NCBI GenBank assembly: GCA_025961275.1
Contig: JAOQNJ010000001.1
Location: 2,749,353-2,813,352, forward strand
DNA from: Providencia alcalifaciens
Lineage (GTDB): Bacteria > Pseudomonadota > Gammaproteobacteria > Enterobacterales > Enterobacteriaceae
Direction of reading: 5' to 3'
Length of the DNA: 64,000 nt
A model generated the notes under the pieces. The model ran no database searches. It saw nothing but the letters and a program-made list of their open reading frames with translations, and was not told the origin of the DNA. The first letter of the stretch is position 1. Each line of letters begins with the position of its first letter. Shown here piece by piece: positions 1-11,066 of the stretch. A program made the translations under genes and the position numbers.

Positions 1-46
1 CGACAGTATCAATGGAATCTATAACGATTTTTGTTTGATTTATTGT

Positions 47-175
47 CTAATAAATTGTTTTAAAATAGGTTTCATTAATCTTCTCGCGATAAATTTCCTC
101 TAAATTATTCAAGCTAGAAGAAGATAATGAATAACCAATCAGTTGCTTTTTAAGTTGTTTTTTAACTTTCTTCAT
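47..175 (-). CDS. Possible 42-residue basic small protein
   Basis: An ATG-started reading frame of 42 codons with a lysine-rich N-terminus (MKKVKKQLKKQL) and a serine/asparagine middle. A purine-rich stretch (AGGAAGG) sits a few bases before the ATG, in good position for a ribosome binding site. The middle of the frame and the ribosome-binding region are both formed by the same 29-base repeat (95-123 and 183-211), so the frame may be an accident of repeat duplication. No family recognised; its 5' neighbour on this strand is an ERIC element. Low confidence that it is translated. Confidence 0.2.
   Translation of the reverse strand: MKKVKKQLKKQLIGYSLSSSSLNNLEEIYREKINETYFKTIY
95..123. repeat. 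Detached copy of an ERIC terminal segment
   Basis: These 29 bases are identical to 183-211, the left end of the ERIC element downstream. The two copies start 88 bases apart in direct orientation. The sequence contains TTCAAGC, which in the full element pairs with GCTTGAA at its other end. It looks like a duplicated or partly deleted repeat end rather than a gene feature. Confidence 0.6.
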
Positions 176-182
176 CACAGCC

Positions 183-312
183 TTCCTCTAAATTATTCAA
201 GCTAGAAGAAGGCGGCCAGTTAAGATATCCCGATGAGCATACATAAGTATGTGATTCGGGTGGCTTAACGCAGCCAACGCACTTATCGCTTGAAGAATGA
301 CGAGGATGACGA
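183..312 (+). repeat. ERIC (enterobacterial repetitive intergenic consensus) element
   Basis: About 127-130 bases, the length of an ERIC unit. Outer arms TTCAAGC (196-202) and GCTTGAA (288-294) are complementary. The inner stem CCCGA/TCGGG (229-233 and 256-260) encloses GCATAC-ATAA-GTATG, and the segment after it (GCAGCCAACGCA) is the recognisable ERIC core. The copy lies immediately upstream of the thiC promoter. ERIC units are non-autonomous and transcribed with neighbouring genes; an effect on thi expression is possible but not shown by the sequence. Confidence 0.8.
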
Positions 313-320
313 GGAAACAC

Positions 321-348
321 TTGAGAATAACAAAAAGGCAACTATACT
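321..348 (+). promoter_or_regulatory. Probable thiC promoter
   Basis: TTGAGA (321-326) and TATACT (343-348) are separated by 16 bases. Transcription would start near 355, at the first base-paired helix of the TPP riboswitch, which fits well. The -35 lies about 10 bases from the end of the ERIC element. Confidence 0.55.
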
Positions 349-354
349 AAACCT

Positions 355-453
355 TCTTGTCGGAGTGCCGAGTATGTAAAAACATACCGGCTGAGACCGT
401 TAATTCGGGATCCGCGGAACCTGATCGGGTTAATACCTGCGAAGGGAACAAGA
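355..453 (+). promoter_or_regulatory. TPP riboswitch (THI element) of the thi operon
   Basis: Conserved TPP aptamer blocks are visible: closing helix TCTTGT/ACAAGA (355-360 with 448-453), CTGAGA at 391-396, GAACCTGATC at 417-426, TAATACC at 431-437 and GCGAAGGGA near 439-447. The aptamer senses thiamine pyrophosphate and lowers expression of thiCEFSGH when the cofactor is plentiful. About 210 bases separate it from the thiC start. I see no hairpin followed by a T run there, so control by masking the thiC ribosome binding site (AGGA at 655-658, beside the short inverted repeat TGACA-A-TGTCA at 645-655) is more likely than termination. Confidence 0.95.
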
Positions 454-647
454 GTAATCATTCAGCGTAACAATTTTCGTTATTTATCGTTTCTCATTCA
501 GATCTTGATGAAAAAAACCACCAGCATGATGAGATTCACACAATAACAAAATCAAAACGCAGCGCCTTACCATTACTCCATCCGAACTCTAGACAAGCAA
601 CTTTCTTACGATAAATCTGCTATACGCCTATGCGTAATAGCCCGTGA

Positions 648-3237
<2,590 letters not shown>

Positions 3238-3298
3238 TTACCTGAATGATACTGACCTGTGCTTTAGTGTACGGGTCGATTAATTCGAGGAGTTTATC

Positions 3299-4057
3299 AT
3301 GTTAAATGATCACGAATTTATGCGTTACAGCCGCCAGCTAATGCTTGACGATATCGGTCCTGAAGGTCAATCTAAATTGAAAACGAGCAAAGTGTTGATT
3401 GTTGGCCTCGGCGGGTTAGGCTCTCCAGCGTCACTCTATTTAACCGCAGCAGGCGTCGGTGAACTCTGGCTTGCCGATCACGATGAACTGCATGTCTCTA
3501 ATCTGCAAAGGCAAGTTTTATACGGGACTGCCGATATTCCACAACCGAAAGCGCAGCTCGCGGCCAAGCACCTTCAAAATCTTAATCCCTTAGTGAAAAC
3601 CCATATTTTACAGCAAAAGTTAGATGCACAAACCTTACTTCCACTCGTCTGCCAGGTGGACTTAGTGCTTGATTGCTGTGACAACATGGTAACTCGTCAT
3701 GCAGTCAATGCGGCTTGTGTCATCGCGAATAAAACACTCATTAGCGGTAGTGCTGTGGGATTTGGTGGACAATTGATGGTGATTGAACCGCCTTTTAACC
3801 ATGGCTGCTACGCCTGCCTATACCCTGAAAAAGAAGAACCACAGCGCAATTGTCGAACCGCGGGTGTCTTAGGGCCTGTTGTCGGCGTGATAGGAACATT
3901 GCAAGCATTAGAAGCTATTAAGCTGTTAGTGGGATTGCCCTCAACGCTGAGTGGAAAACTGCGTTTATTTGATGGCAAACAACAACAGTGGAACACGTTA
4001 CAACTCACACCTTCCGTTCAATGTCCTATCTGCAGAGAAGAAACATGCGTCTTATAA
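3299..4057 (+). CDS. thiF: ThiS adenylyltransferase ThiF
   Basis: E1-like enzyme that adenylates the C-terminal glycine of ThiS so that sulfur can be loaded for thiazole synthesis. 252 residues (E. coli 251). Rossmann-type nucleotide motif GLGGLGSPAS near residues 37-46; two zinc-binding CX2C pairs, CYAC around residue 170 and CPIC at the C-terminus. Start supported by GAGGAG eight bases before the ATG. The 3' end overlaps thiS by 13 bases. Confidence 0.97.
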   Translation: MLNDHEFMRYSRQLMLDDIGPEGQSKLKTSKVLIVGLGGLGSPASLYLTAAGVGELWLADHDELHVSNLQRQVLYGTADIPQPKAQLAAKHLQNLNPLVKTHILQQKLDAQTLLPLVCQVDLVLDCCDNMVTRHAVNAACVIANKTLISGSAVGFGGQLMVIEPPFNHGCYACLYPEKEEPQRNCRTAGVLGPVVGVIGTLQALEAIKLLVGLPSTLSGKLRLFDGKQQQWNTLQLTPSVQCPICREETCVL

Positions 4058-4245
4058 TTAATGATCAACCCATGGAATTCGCCGCTCCATTAACAGTGAC
4101 TCAATTATTTGCCAGCCTCGAACGCAATATTGTAGGCACGGCATTGGCGATCAATCAGGTCATCATTCCTCGTCATCAATGGGATTCACATTTCGTGAAT
4201 GATCAAGACAATATCTTGGTATTCCAAGCCATCGCAGGGGGTTAA
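4045..4245 (+). CDS. thiS: Sulfur carrier protein ThiS
   Basis: Small ubiquitin-like sulfur carrier; its C-terminal Gly-Gly is adenylated by ThiF and becomes a thiocarboxylate that feeds thiazole synthase. The open frame reaches back to 3988, but the ATG at 4045 gives exactly 66 residues, the usual length, beginning MRLIINDQ, with AGAGAAG in front. Ends in AIAGG, the required terminus. Lies between its partners thiF and thiG, overlapping thiF. Confidence 0.96.
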   Translation: MRLIINDQPMEFAAPLTVTQLFASLERNIVGTALAINQVIIPRHQWDSHFVNDQDNILVFQAIAGG

Positions 4246-4247
4246 TC

Positions 4248-5018
4248 ATGTTAAAAATTGCAGGTGTTACTTTTCAATCACGCCTTTTTACCGGCACAGG
4301 AAAATTTGCGAGTTCCTCACTAATGCAAGATGCAATTACTGCATCAGGAAGCCAACTTGTCACTATGGCAATGAAACGCCTTGATTTGCGTGGCAATGAC
4401 GACGGTATTCTGAAACCACTGCAAAATCTTGGCGTTAAGTTACTCCCGAATACCTCCGGAGCTAAAAATGCACAAGAAGCCATTTTCGCGGCACGCCTTG
4501 CCCGTGAGGCTTTAGGCACTAATTGGATTAAATTAGAAATTCACCCTGATGTAAAATATTTACTGCCCGACCCCATTGAAACTTTACTTGCTGCTGAGCA
4601 GCTGGTTAAAGAAGGATTTGTTGTATTGCCTTACTGTAGTGCTGACCCGGTTTTATGTCGTCGTCTCGAAGAAGTCGGCTGCGCCGCAGTTATGCCGCTA
4701 GGTGCACCAATTGGCACCAATAAAGGGCTAGCAACCAAAGAAATGCTGCGGATCATTATCGAACAAGCAACCGTCCCTGTGGTTGTTGATGCGGGTATTG
4801 GCGCACCAAGCCACGCCATCGAAGCGATTGAAATGGGCGCTGATGCTGTGCTAGTGAATACCGCGATAGCCATTGCTAAGGATCCTATTTTAATGGCGAA
4901 AGCGTTTAAATTAGCGCTTGAAGCGGCTGAACTAGGGCGTTTAGCAGGGCTCGCACCACCTAAACAACATGCTGAAGCATCAAGCCCATTAACTGAATTT
5001 TTGGGAGCCTTCCAATGA
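4248..5018 (+). CDS. thiG: Thiazole synthase ThiG
   Basis: Condenses deoxyxylulose phosphate, dehydroglycine and sulfur from ThiS thiocarboxylate into the thiazole ring. 256 residues (E. coli 256). TIM-barrel protein; the catalytic lysine is in the WIKLEI segment near residue 95, and the phosphate-binding [11 protein letters not shown] segment lies near residues 180-190. Starts two bases after thiS and overlaps thiH by four bases (ATGA), so the thiazole genes are tightly coupled. Confidence 0.97.
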   Translation: MLKIAGVTFQSRLFTGTGKFASSSLMQDAITASGSQLVTMAMKRLDLRGNDDGILKPLQNLGVKLLPNTSGAKNAQEAIFAARLAREALGTNWIKLEIHPDVKYLLPDPIETLLAAEQLVKEGFVVLPYCSADPVLCRRLEEVGCAAVMPLGAPIGTNKGLATKEMLRIIIEQATVPVVVDAGIGAPSHAIEAIEMGADAVLVNTAIAIAKDPILMAKAFKLALEAAELGRLAGLAPPKQHAEASSPLTEFLGAFQ

Positions 5019-6136
5019 ACGCAAGCTTCCGTGAACGTTGGCAACAACTTGACTGGGACGACCTGACATTACAAATTAATGCTAAAACCACTCGTGATGT
5101 TCAACATACTCTCGCCCGTGATACCTTGACCCTAGATGACTTTATGGCACTGCTTTCACCCGCGGCTCGTCCTTTTATTGAGCCAATGGCGCAAAAAGCG
5201 CAAAAAATGACACGACAGCGTTTTGGTCATACCGTGGGATTTTATGTTCCTCTGTACTTATCAAATTTATGTGCAAATGATTGCACTTATTGCGGTTTTT
5301 CCATGAGTAACCGAATAAAACGTAAAACGCTCAATGAAACCGAAATAATCAATGAGTGTGAAACCATCCGTAAAATGGGTTTTGATAGCTTGTTGCTTGT
5401 CACTGGTGAACATCAAACCAAAGTGGGTATGGATTATTTTCGCCAACACATCCCGACAATACGCCGTTATTTCAGTTCATTGATGATGGAAGTCCAGCCA
5501 TTAGCGACTGAAGAATATGCTGAACTCAAAACACTAGGTCTTGATGGTGTGATGGTTTATCAAGAAACCTATCATGAACCCGCTTATCAACTCCATCATC
5601 TAAAAGGTAAAAAGCAGGATTTTCACTGGCGATTGGATACACCAGATCGCTTAGGGCAAGCCGGAGTAGATAAAATTGGTCTTGGGGCACTGATTGGTTT
5701 ATCTAACAGTTGGAGAACTGACTGCTATATGGTGGCAGAGCATTTGATTTATCTGCAAAAACATTATTGGCAGAGCCGCTATTCTATCTCTTTTCCACGT
5801 TTACGCCCCTGTGCTGGTGGCATTGAACCCGCATCTATTATGAATGAACCAGAATTAGTGCAATTGATTTGCGCTTTTCGCTTGCTGGCACCTGACGTCG
5901 AGTTATCACTTTCAACGCGAGAGTCACCTTATTTTCGTGATCATGTCGTGCCACTCGCTATCAACAATGTCAGCGCAGGATCTAAAACCCAACCGGGTGG
6001 CTATGCTGATGACCATGCTGAACTAGAACAGTTTGCACCACATGATAATCGCAGTGCTGCACAAGTTGCTGAATCGCTGATTAAAGCTGGGTTACAACCT
6101 GTGTGGAAGGATTGGGATAGTTATTTAGGCCGTTAA
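5015..6136 (+). CDS. thiH: 2-iminoacetate synthase ThiH
   Basis: Radical-SAM tyrosine lyase that makes dehydroglycine for ThiG with p-cresol as by-product. 373 residues (E. coli 377). The radical-SAM motif CX3CX2C is at Cys86, Cys90 and Cys93. Last gene of the thi operon; translation overlaps thiG by ATGA. Downstream is a convergent permease gene with a perfect inverted repeat between them. Confidence 0.97.
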   Translation: MNASFRERWQQLDWDDLTLQINAKTTRDVQHTLARDTLTLDDFMALLSPAARPFIEPMAQKAQKMTRQRFGHTVGFYVPLYLSNLCANDCTYCGFSMSNRIKRKTLNETEIINECETIRKMGFDSLLLVTGEHQTKVGMDYFRQHIPTIRRYFSSLMMEVQPLATEEYAELKTLGLDGVMVYQETYHEPAYQLHHLKGKKQDFHWRLDTPDRLGQAGVDKIGLGALIGLSNSWRTDCYMVAEHLIYLQKHYWQSRYSISFPRLRPCAGGIEPASIMNEPELVQLICAFRLLAPDVELSLSTRESPYFRDHVVPLAINNVSAGSKTQPGGYADDHAELEQFAPHDNRSAAQVAESLIKAGLQPVWKDWDSYLGR

Positions 6137-6290
6137 CTTGTGGTATTAACTTCAAGGACGACGTTAATCTGCAAAATAATTCGATTTGTCTGTAGGTAAT
6201 AAGTGAAGATAAATAGGGATAATAGATAAATACTGTGACTCGACTTACTGAGCGCAGTCAATAACCCACGAATTAAAGTATCAGAGTATG

Positions 6291-6323
6291 GAGCATCATT
6301 ACGCCTATTACGTAATGATGCTC
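6291..6323. terminator. Perfect inverted repeat between convergent thiH and ybbY
   Basis: A 13-base arm (6291-6303) and its exact complement (6311-6323) around a 7-base loop. There is no T run on either side, so it may act as a weak bidirectional terminator or as an mRNA 3'-end stabiliser. Position between converging genes supports a transcript-end role. Confidence 0.45.
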
Positions 6324-6334
6324 GAAAAGCGTAT

Positions 6335-7636
6335 TTAATGGATATTATCCCATTTAATCGTATTTTCTAATATTAACGACAAGATAATTCCCATTAATAA
6401 ACCTTTACCTAATAAAGAACTAAACATTATCGGTAATGAATTGATAACGGCAACGGGTGCCGACATTAAAAATATACCAATAAACAAAGGTAATGCTAAA
6501 CGATAAATATTTCGTGCATTGAGTTTTATTTCTGCGAGAAATGAAAAAGAAGAGAATAACAGTGGTAAATAGGTTGCTAGCATCACCGCACTACCAATCG
6601 CAAGAGGTAATGAGCGGAAGAACTGCGTCAAAACCGCCACGCCACCAACCACTAAAAGTAGCAAACTTCCTATTGTAAAAGAGACTCGCGAGGTATCTTT
6701 AGTCTGCGTGATTAAACCAATAGAAGAAACAAAAGGTGAAAATGGCACTACACCTATGGGAGCGGCAAATAAGGTTAAAATGCCCGAAGTGACAAAGCTG
6801 CGACGGTAAATCGATTTTGTGCGCTGATTTGATTGATAAAAAACATCACTACCGCGGATAGCCCCGAAAGTATTCGAGGTATTCAAAATACCCGCGAAGA
6901 TTGCAGTCACAACAATACTCATTTGAATATCGTCGGCACGGCCTAATGGAAAGATCTGCCATTTTGCTTCTAATACCTCAGAAATTTGACTTCCAAATAA
7001 AAGACTATAAGCAATCCATCCAATAATCGTTCCGCATAAAAGGGCATACTTGCTGATACTTGACGATAAAAAAACAATCATACCAATGACTAAAACCAGT
7101 ACTGCAAATGCTAAGAAGAAGGCGGGATAATTGACTATTGTCGTTGCATTTGTGACGCCAAAAGGGAGCCCTAACATGCCTTTAAGGAAGATAGAAACTA
7201 ACTGAGCGCCTAGCAAAAACATAAAAACGACCAAGACTCCAGGCTTAAATAGCTCAGCTAACCAGCTTCCTGCTCCAGTTATTCCGATCACGATAGTGAC
7301 AATACCCGAAAGAAAAATCCCGACGGCAAGACTCCAACCTATAGTGGCTAATGGCGTTCCCTGCGTAGACTCTGATAAAGTCACCGTTAATATTGTTGCC
7401 CACCATAATCCTGTAGAGCCTTCCATTAATGAACGTTTATGACCTAAAAAAGCTTGGATTAAACAAGCGAGTGCAATCAGTAAAAAAGAGTATTGTGTAA
7501 CAACAAAAGTTGTTTCGGCCGATAAATTGAATGCGGATTGTAGCGTTGGCGGGATCACAACCGTGTTACAAAAAATAAAGAAAAACCATTGAAACCCAGA
7601 AATAAAACTATTTTTGTCGATTATATTATTTTTCAC
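6335..7636 (-). CDS. ybbY: NCS2-family nucleobase permease, YbbY-like
   Basis: Inner-membrane nucleobase:cation symporter of the NCS2 (xanthine/uracil permease) family; closest remembered relative is E. coli YbbY, also 433 residues, sharing the N-terminal GFQWFFFIFCNTVV segment and EGSTGLWW. About 12-14 hydrophobic segments are visible. In E. coli ybbY lies with allantoin/purine catabolism genes; none are present here, so substrate (a purine is likely) cannot be fixed from context. Single gene, divergent from the pepT-like gene across a 530-base AT-rich gap. Confidence 0.8.
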   Translation of the reverse strand: MKNNIIDKNSFISGFQWFFFIFCNTVVIPPTLQSAFNLSAETTFVVTQYSFLLIALACLIQAFLGHKRSLMEGSTGLWWATILTVTLSESTQGTPLATIGWSLAVGIFLSGIVTIVIGITGAGSWLAELFKPGVLVVFMFLLGAQLVSIFLKGMLGLPFGVTNATTIVNYPAFFLAFAVLVLVIGMIVFLSSSISKYALLCGTIIGWIAYSLLFGSQISEVLEAKWQIFPLGRADDIQMSIVVTAIFAGILNTSNTFGAIRGSDVFYQSNQRTKSIYRRSFVTSGILTLFAAPIGVVPFSPFVSSIGLITQTKDTSRVSFTIGSLLLLVVGGVAVLTQFFRSLPLAIGSAVMLATYLPLLFSSFSFLAEIKLNARNIYRLALPLFIGIFLMSAPVAVINSLPIMFSSLLGKGLLMGIILSLILENTIKWDNIH

Positions 7637-8166
7637 TGCCTATCCCCAGTATTTAACTTCTCATAATTTACAACTTATTCATAAAATGATAGCATTTTAA
7701 TTAAATTTTAGATGATTATATTTAAATAAAATTTAATATTTCCCACTATATTAACTCAACAGTATAAAAATAAAATTTTTCATTGAAAAAATAAATTTTA
7801 TTGATATTTCATCAAAATCACTAATTAAATAAATTAGGATATAAAACATTTGTAAAAATATAAGTAATTATAAACAAAGGCATGTGAACCTTATATTTTA
7901 AGAGCAAGCCATCAATGAATAGTTAAATTAAACTTAATTATATAAACGAATTAATATATTTATATTATATATTAACCCATTGCCATAAGGTAAATTTAAA
8001 AATAAAAGATGTTTATATTAATTCATTAAATAAATAATGTCCCCTTGAAATTATCATTTTTCAACACTCTGTTGCATTTTAAAAAAATTTAATAGATAAG
8101 ATATTAACGTTCTCATTATTCATGATAAAAAGAAAATATTCATAATTATGACACTGGAGAATAAAA
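7637..8166. other. AT-rich intergenic region, no gene seen
   Basis: About 530 bases between the divergent ybbY-like and pepT-like genes. Very AT-rich, with stops in all frames. It must hold both promoters, but many near-consensus TATAAT hexamers make a choice unreliable. A GGAG ribosome-binding motif for the pepT-like gene is at 8156-8159. Confidence 0.5.
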
Positions 8167-9423
8167 ATAATCAATATCGTTGATCGGTTTATAACTTATA
8201 CCCAAATTAATACCACCACTGACAGAGAAAAAGGCGCAGCTGGTACTATGCCATCCTCTGAAGGACAGCGAGCTTTAGCCAAACTGTTAGTTCAAGAATT
8301 GGAAGCATTAGGCACCGAAGATATCAAACTACGTGATACCGCAATTGTGACAGCAACACTACCATCGAACCTCGATTATCACGTTCCAACTGTAGCCTTT
8401 TTTGGTCATCTTGATACCAGCGCGGAGCAAACTAATGATACCAAAGCTCAAATATTACCTTATACCGGTGAAGATCTCTGCCTTAATAAAGAACTTAATA
8501 TCTACTTACGCAAAAATGAATTTCCGGAACTTGTAAATTATCTTGGCGATAATATTATTGTTACCGATGGAACTAGCCTTCTCGGCGCCGATGACAAAGC
8601 CGCAATCGCTTCAATTATGGATATGCTTCAATACTTCAAACAAAACCCTCATATCAAACACGGTACGATAAAAATCGGTTTTGTTCCTGATGAAGAGTAA
8701 GGTTTACGTGGCGCAAAAGTATTTGATGTTCAAGAGTTTGGTGCTGATTTCGCCTATACTCTCGATTGCTGTGGTATTGGTGAATTAGTCTATGAAAATT
8801 GGAATGCTGGTGATGCTGAAATTATTTTCACAGGTAAATCGGCTCATCCAATGTCTGCCAAAGGTAAGTTAATTAATTCGCTATTAATGGCCCAAAAATT
8901 TATTTCCATGTTACCTGCTGGTGAAGCACCTGAATACACTGAAGGGCGCGAAGGCTATTACTGGGTAAAACAAATGTCCGGCAATAGTGCACGTACTGTA
9001 TTGAAAATGGATGTGCGTGACTTCACTGAAGAGGGTTACCGAACTCGTATGGCCTTCCTGAAAAAATTAGCGGATCATTGCGAAGATTTATGGGGCAAAG
9101 AAAGCGTGACATGTCAATTAGCTGACCGTTACTCTAATGTTTATAATAGCCTACAAGGTGAAAATCGTTATCCAATTGATATTGCAGTCGATGCATACCA
9201 AGCTTGTGGAATTAGCCCCAAAGTGACCCCTATGCGTGGTGGCTACGATGGCGCTGCACTATCTCAAAATGGGCTGCCCTGCCCCAATATTTTCACTGGC
9301 GCACATAACTTCCATTCAATCTATGAATATTTACCCGTTAAGTCACTATACGCCGCAAGTGATATGCTGAAACAAGTCGTTCAGATCACTGCTGAACGCT
9401 TCAAGCCAGGAGCTAAAGCATGA
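8167..9423 (+). pseudogene. Decayed M20 peptidase, peptidase T-like
   Basis: Zinc aminopeptidase of the PepT (tripeptidase T) family, about 418 codons with two lesions. First, an in-frame TAA at 8698-8700 (codon 178) directly follows the catalytic Asp-Glu-Glu; the same frame continues with GLRGAKVFDV and runs to 9423. Second, the family N-terminus (INIVDRFITYTQINT) is in frame from 8170 behind a good GGAG at 8156, but the expected start position (8167) reads ATA; no ATG, GTG or TTG occurs in frame before 8248. Metal-binding segments GHLDTS, GADDKAA and HNFHS are preserved, so inactivation looks recent. It overlaps the next gene by ATGA, indicating a former two-gene operon. Confidence 0.85.
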
Positions 9424-10793
9424 TCCCGATTCTAACGGTTCTTATTATCGTTGTTTTGGTTGCACGATTTATACTCAAAGGCTACAAAGCTGAACCCGTA
9501 TTATTAATTGCCGGTTTGGTATTGATGATTTGTACTTTAGCTTTCGGCTGGGGTCCTATCCTACCTAAAAATGTCGCGTCGACCGGGCTAACATGGCTCG
9601 ACCCTTTTGAAGTTATGCGCGACCTCTTTAGTAGCCGTGCTGCCGATCTCGGGTTGATGATCATGGCACTAATGGGCTTTGCACACTATATGGATCACAT
9701 TGGTGCTAATGAAGCTGTTGTGCGTGTAGCAACTAAGCCATTGAAGAATATGCGTTCCCCCTATGTTCTACTGTTTTTCTCATTTTTACTCGCTAGTATC
9801 TTGCAACTCGCTATTCCATCTGCAACAGGTTTAGCTGTGCTATTAATGGGGACGATGTTCCCAATTATGATTGGTTTAGGACTTTCACCAGCCTCTGCCG
9901 CTGGGGTTATTGCAACCTCGCTCGGTGTCGCCTATACCCCAACTGCTATTGATGCGATTCGTGGAGCCAAAGCTGTAGATATGTCTGTTGTTGAGTATGT
10001 ACTTTACTATCAAGGGCCTGCTGCACTTGTGACTGTATTAGCCGTTGGTATTACTCATATCTTTTGGCAACGTTATTGCGACCGTAAAGCAGGCTTTATT
10101 CCAAAAATTGGTAAAGCGGTACAATCTGAAGAAAAACAAGAGACCAAAAAGAATATTCCCGGCTACTATGCTATTTTGCCCATGTTACCTATCATAATGG
10201 CTGTAGGCTCTTCTAAGCTGTTCTTCGAAGGCATTCACCTCGATGTTGTGACTATTGTACTGATTGCGATGGCCATTTGTATGGTGATCGAAACCTTGCG
10301 AATTCGTAATTTCAAAGCGGTTTGTAATGGATTTCAGCATTTCTTAAATGGGATGGGCCATGCCTTTAGTAATGTGGTTGGGCTATTAGTTGCCGCAGGT
10401 GTATTTGCACATGGAATCAAAGTCAGTGGTGCGATAGATCAGCTCATTCTAATGTCTGAATCTGTTGGCTTGCCACCTTTTGCAATGGCATTAGTCTTCG
10501 CATTAGTCACTTTAGCTGCCGCAATTATTATGGGTTCAGGTAATGCCCCATTCTTAGCATTCGTTGAGCTAATCCCACAAATCGCCCACAGCATGGGAGT
10601 TAATCCTATCTCAATGATCTTACCGATGCAGCAAGCATCACATATGGGTCGTGGTATGTCGCCTGTTTCTGGTGTCACTATTGCAGTCTCCAGTGGAGCA
10701 AAGCTACAGCCTTTTGATGTTGTCAAACGTACTGCTGTACCACTAATGGTCGGTTTTGTTATTCACTGTGCCATTATCGGGATATTCTATTAA
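9420..10793 (+). CDS. DcuC/YfcC-like transporter (C4-dicarboxylate uptake C superfamily)
   Basis: Integral membrane protein of 457 residues (E. coli DcuC 461) with about 12 hydrophobic segments and the family-like stretches SATGLAVLLMGTMFP and GRGMSPVSGV. DcuC proteins exchange or export C4-dicarboxylates, chiefly succinate, in anaerobic cells. Here it is translationally coupled (ATGA) to a peptidase gene, so the true substrate might instead be a peptide or amino acid; that is inference. With the peptidase gene interrupted, polarity may reduce its expression. Confidence 0.75.
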   Translation: MIPILTVLIIVVLVARFILKGYKAEPVLLIAGLVLMICTLAFGWGPILPKNVASTGLTWLDPFEVMRDLFSSRAADLGLMIMALMGFAHYMDHIGANEAVVRVATKPLKNMRSPYVLLFFSFLLASILQLAIPSATGLAVLLMGTMFPIMIGLGLSPASAAGVIATSLGVAYTPTAIDAIRGAKAVDMSVVEYVLYYQGPAALVTVLAVGITHIFWQRYCDRKAGFIPKIGKAVQSEEKQETKKNIPGYYAILPMLPIIMAVGSSKLFFEGIHLDVVTIVLIAMAICMVIETLRIRNFKAVCNGFQHFLNGMGHAFSNVVGLLVAAGVFAHGIKVSGAIDQLILMSESVGLPPFAMALVFALVTLAAAIIMGSGNAPFLAFVELIPQIAHSMGVNPISMILPMQQASHMGRGMSPVSGVTIAVSSGAKLQPFDVVKRTAVPLMVGFVIHCAIIGIFY

Positions 10794-10845
10794 TTTATAA
10801 TAGTAAATTCTTTAATAAACAATGAGCATATAGTTATTAACCTAG

Positions 10846-10869
10846 CGGGAAAATATCTTCCCGTTTTTT
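10846..10869 (+). terminator. Terminator after the DcuC-like gene
   Basis: Stem CGGGAA (10846-10851) with TTCCCG (10858-10863), six-base loop, followed by six T residues. Good intrinsic terminator 50 bases past the stop codon. Confidence 0.8.
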
Positions 10870-11002
10870 ATTTTTAAATGAATATCAGTTTAATTATTGA
10901 TAAGAACTGTTTAATTTAACAATTAAATTAGGCTAAAAAACAGACGTCTGTAACCATTAATATTCAAAAATGAAATTTACTTCATAAATTATTTAAGTAC
11001 AT

Positions 11003-11033
11003 AAAAAAACCGGTGCCTTTAACAGCACCGGTT
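11003..11033 (-). terminator. rpoC terminator
   Basis: Reading on the minus strand: stem AACCGGTGC/GCACCGGTT (9 base pairs, 8-base loop) followed by a run of seven T. It ends the rif operon about 35 bases past the rpoC stop. Confidence 0.9.
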
Positions 11034-11066
11034 CTATTATTGTGTTCCAAGTAGACTAATTAAAGC

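Noticed and set aside
95-211. Two 29-base direct repeats as a CRISPR
   Set aside because: Only two copies, and the sequence is an ERIC end.
6335-10793. Possible integrated mobile element between thiH and rpoC
   Set aside because: No transposase, integrase, terminal repeats or target duplication seen; only metabolic genes.
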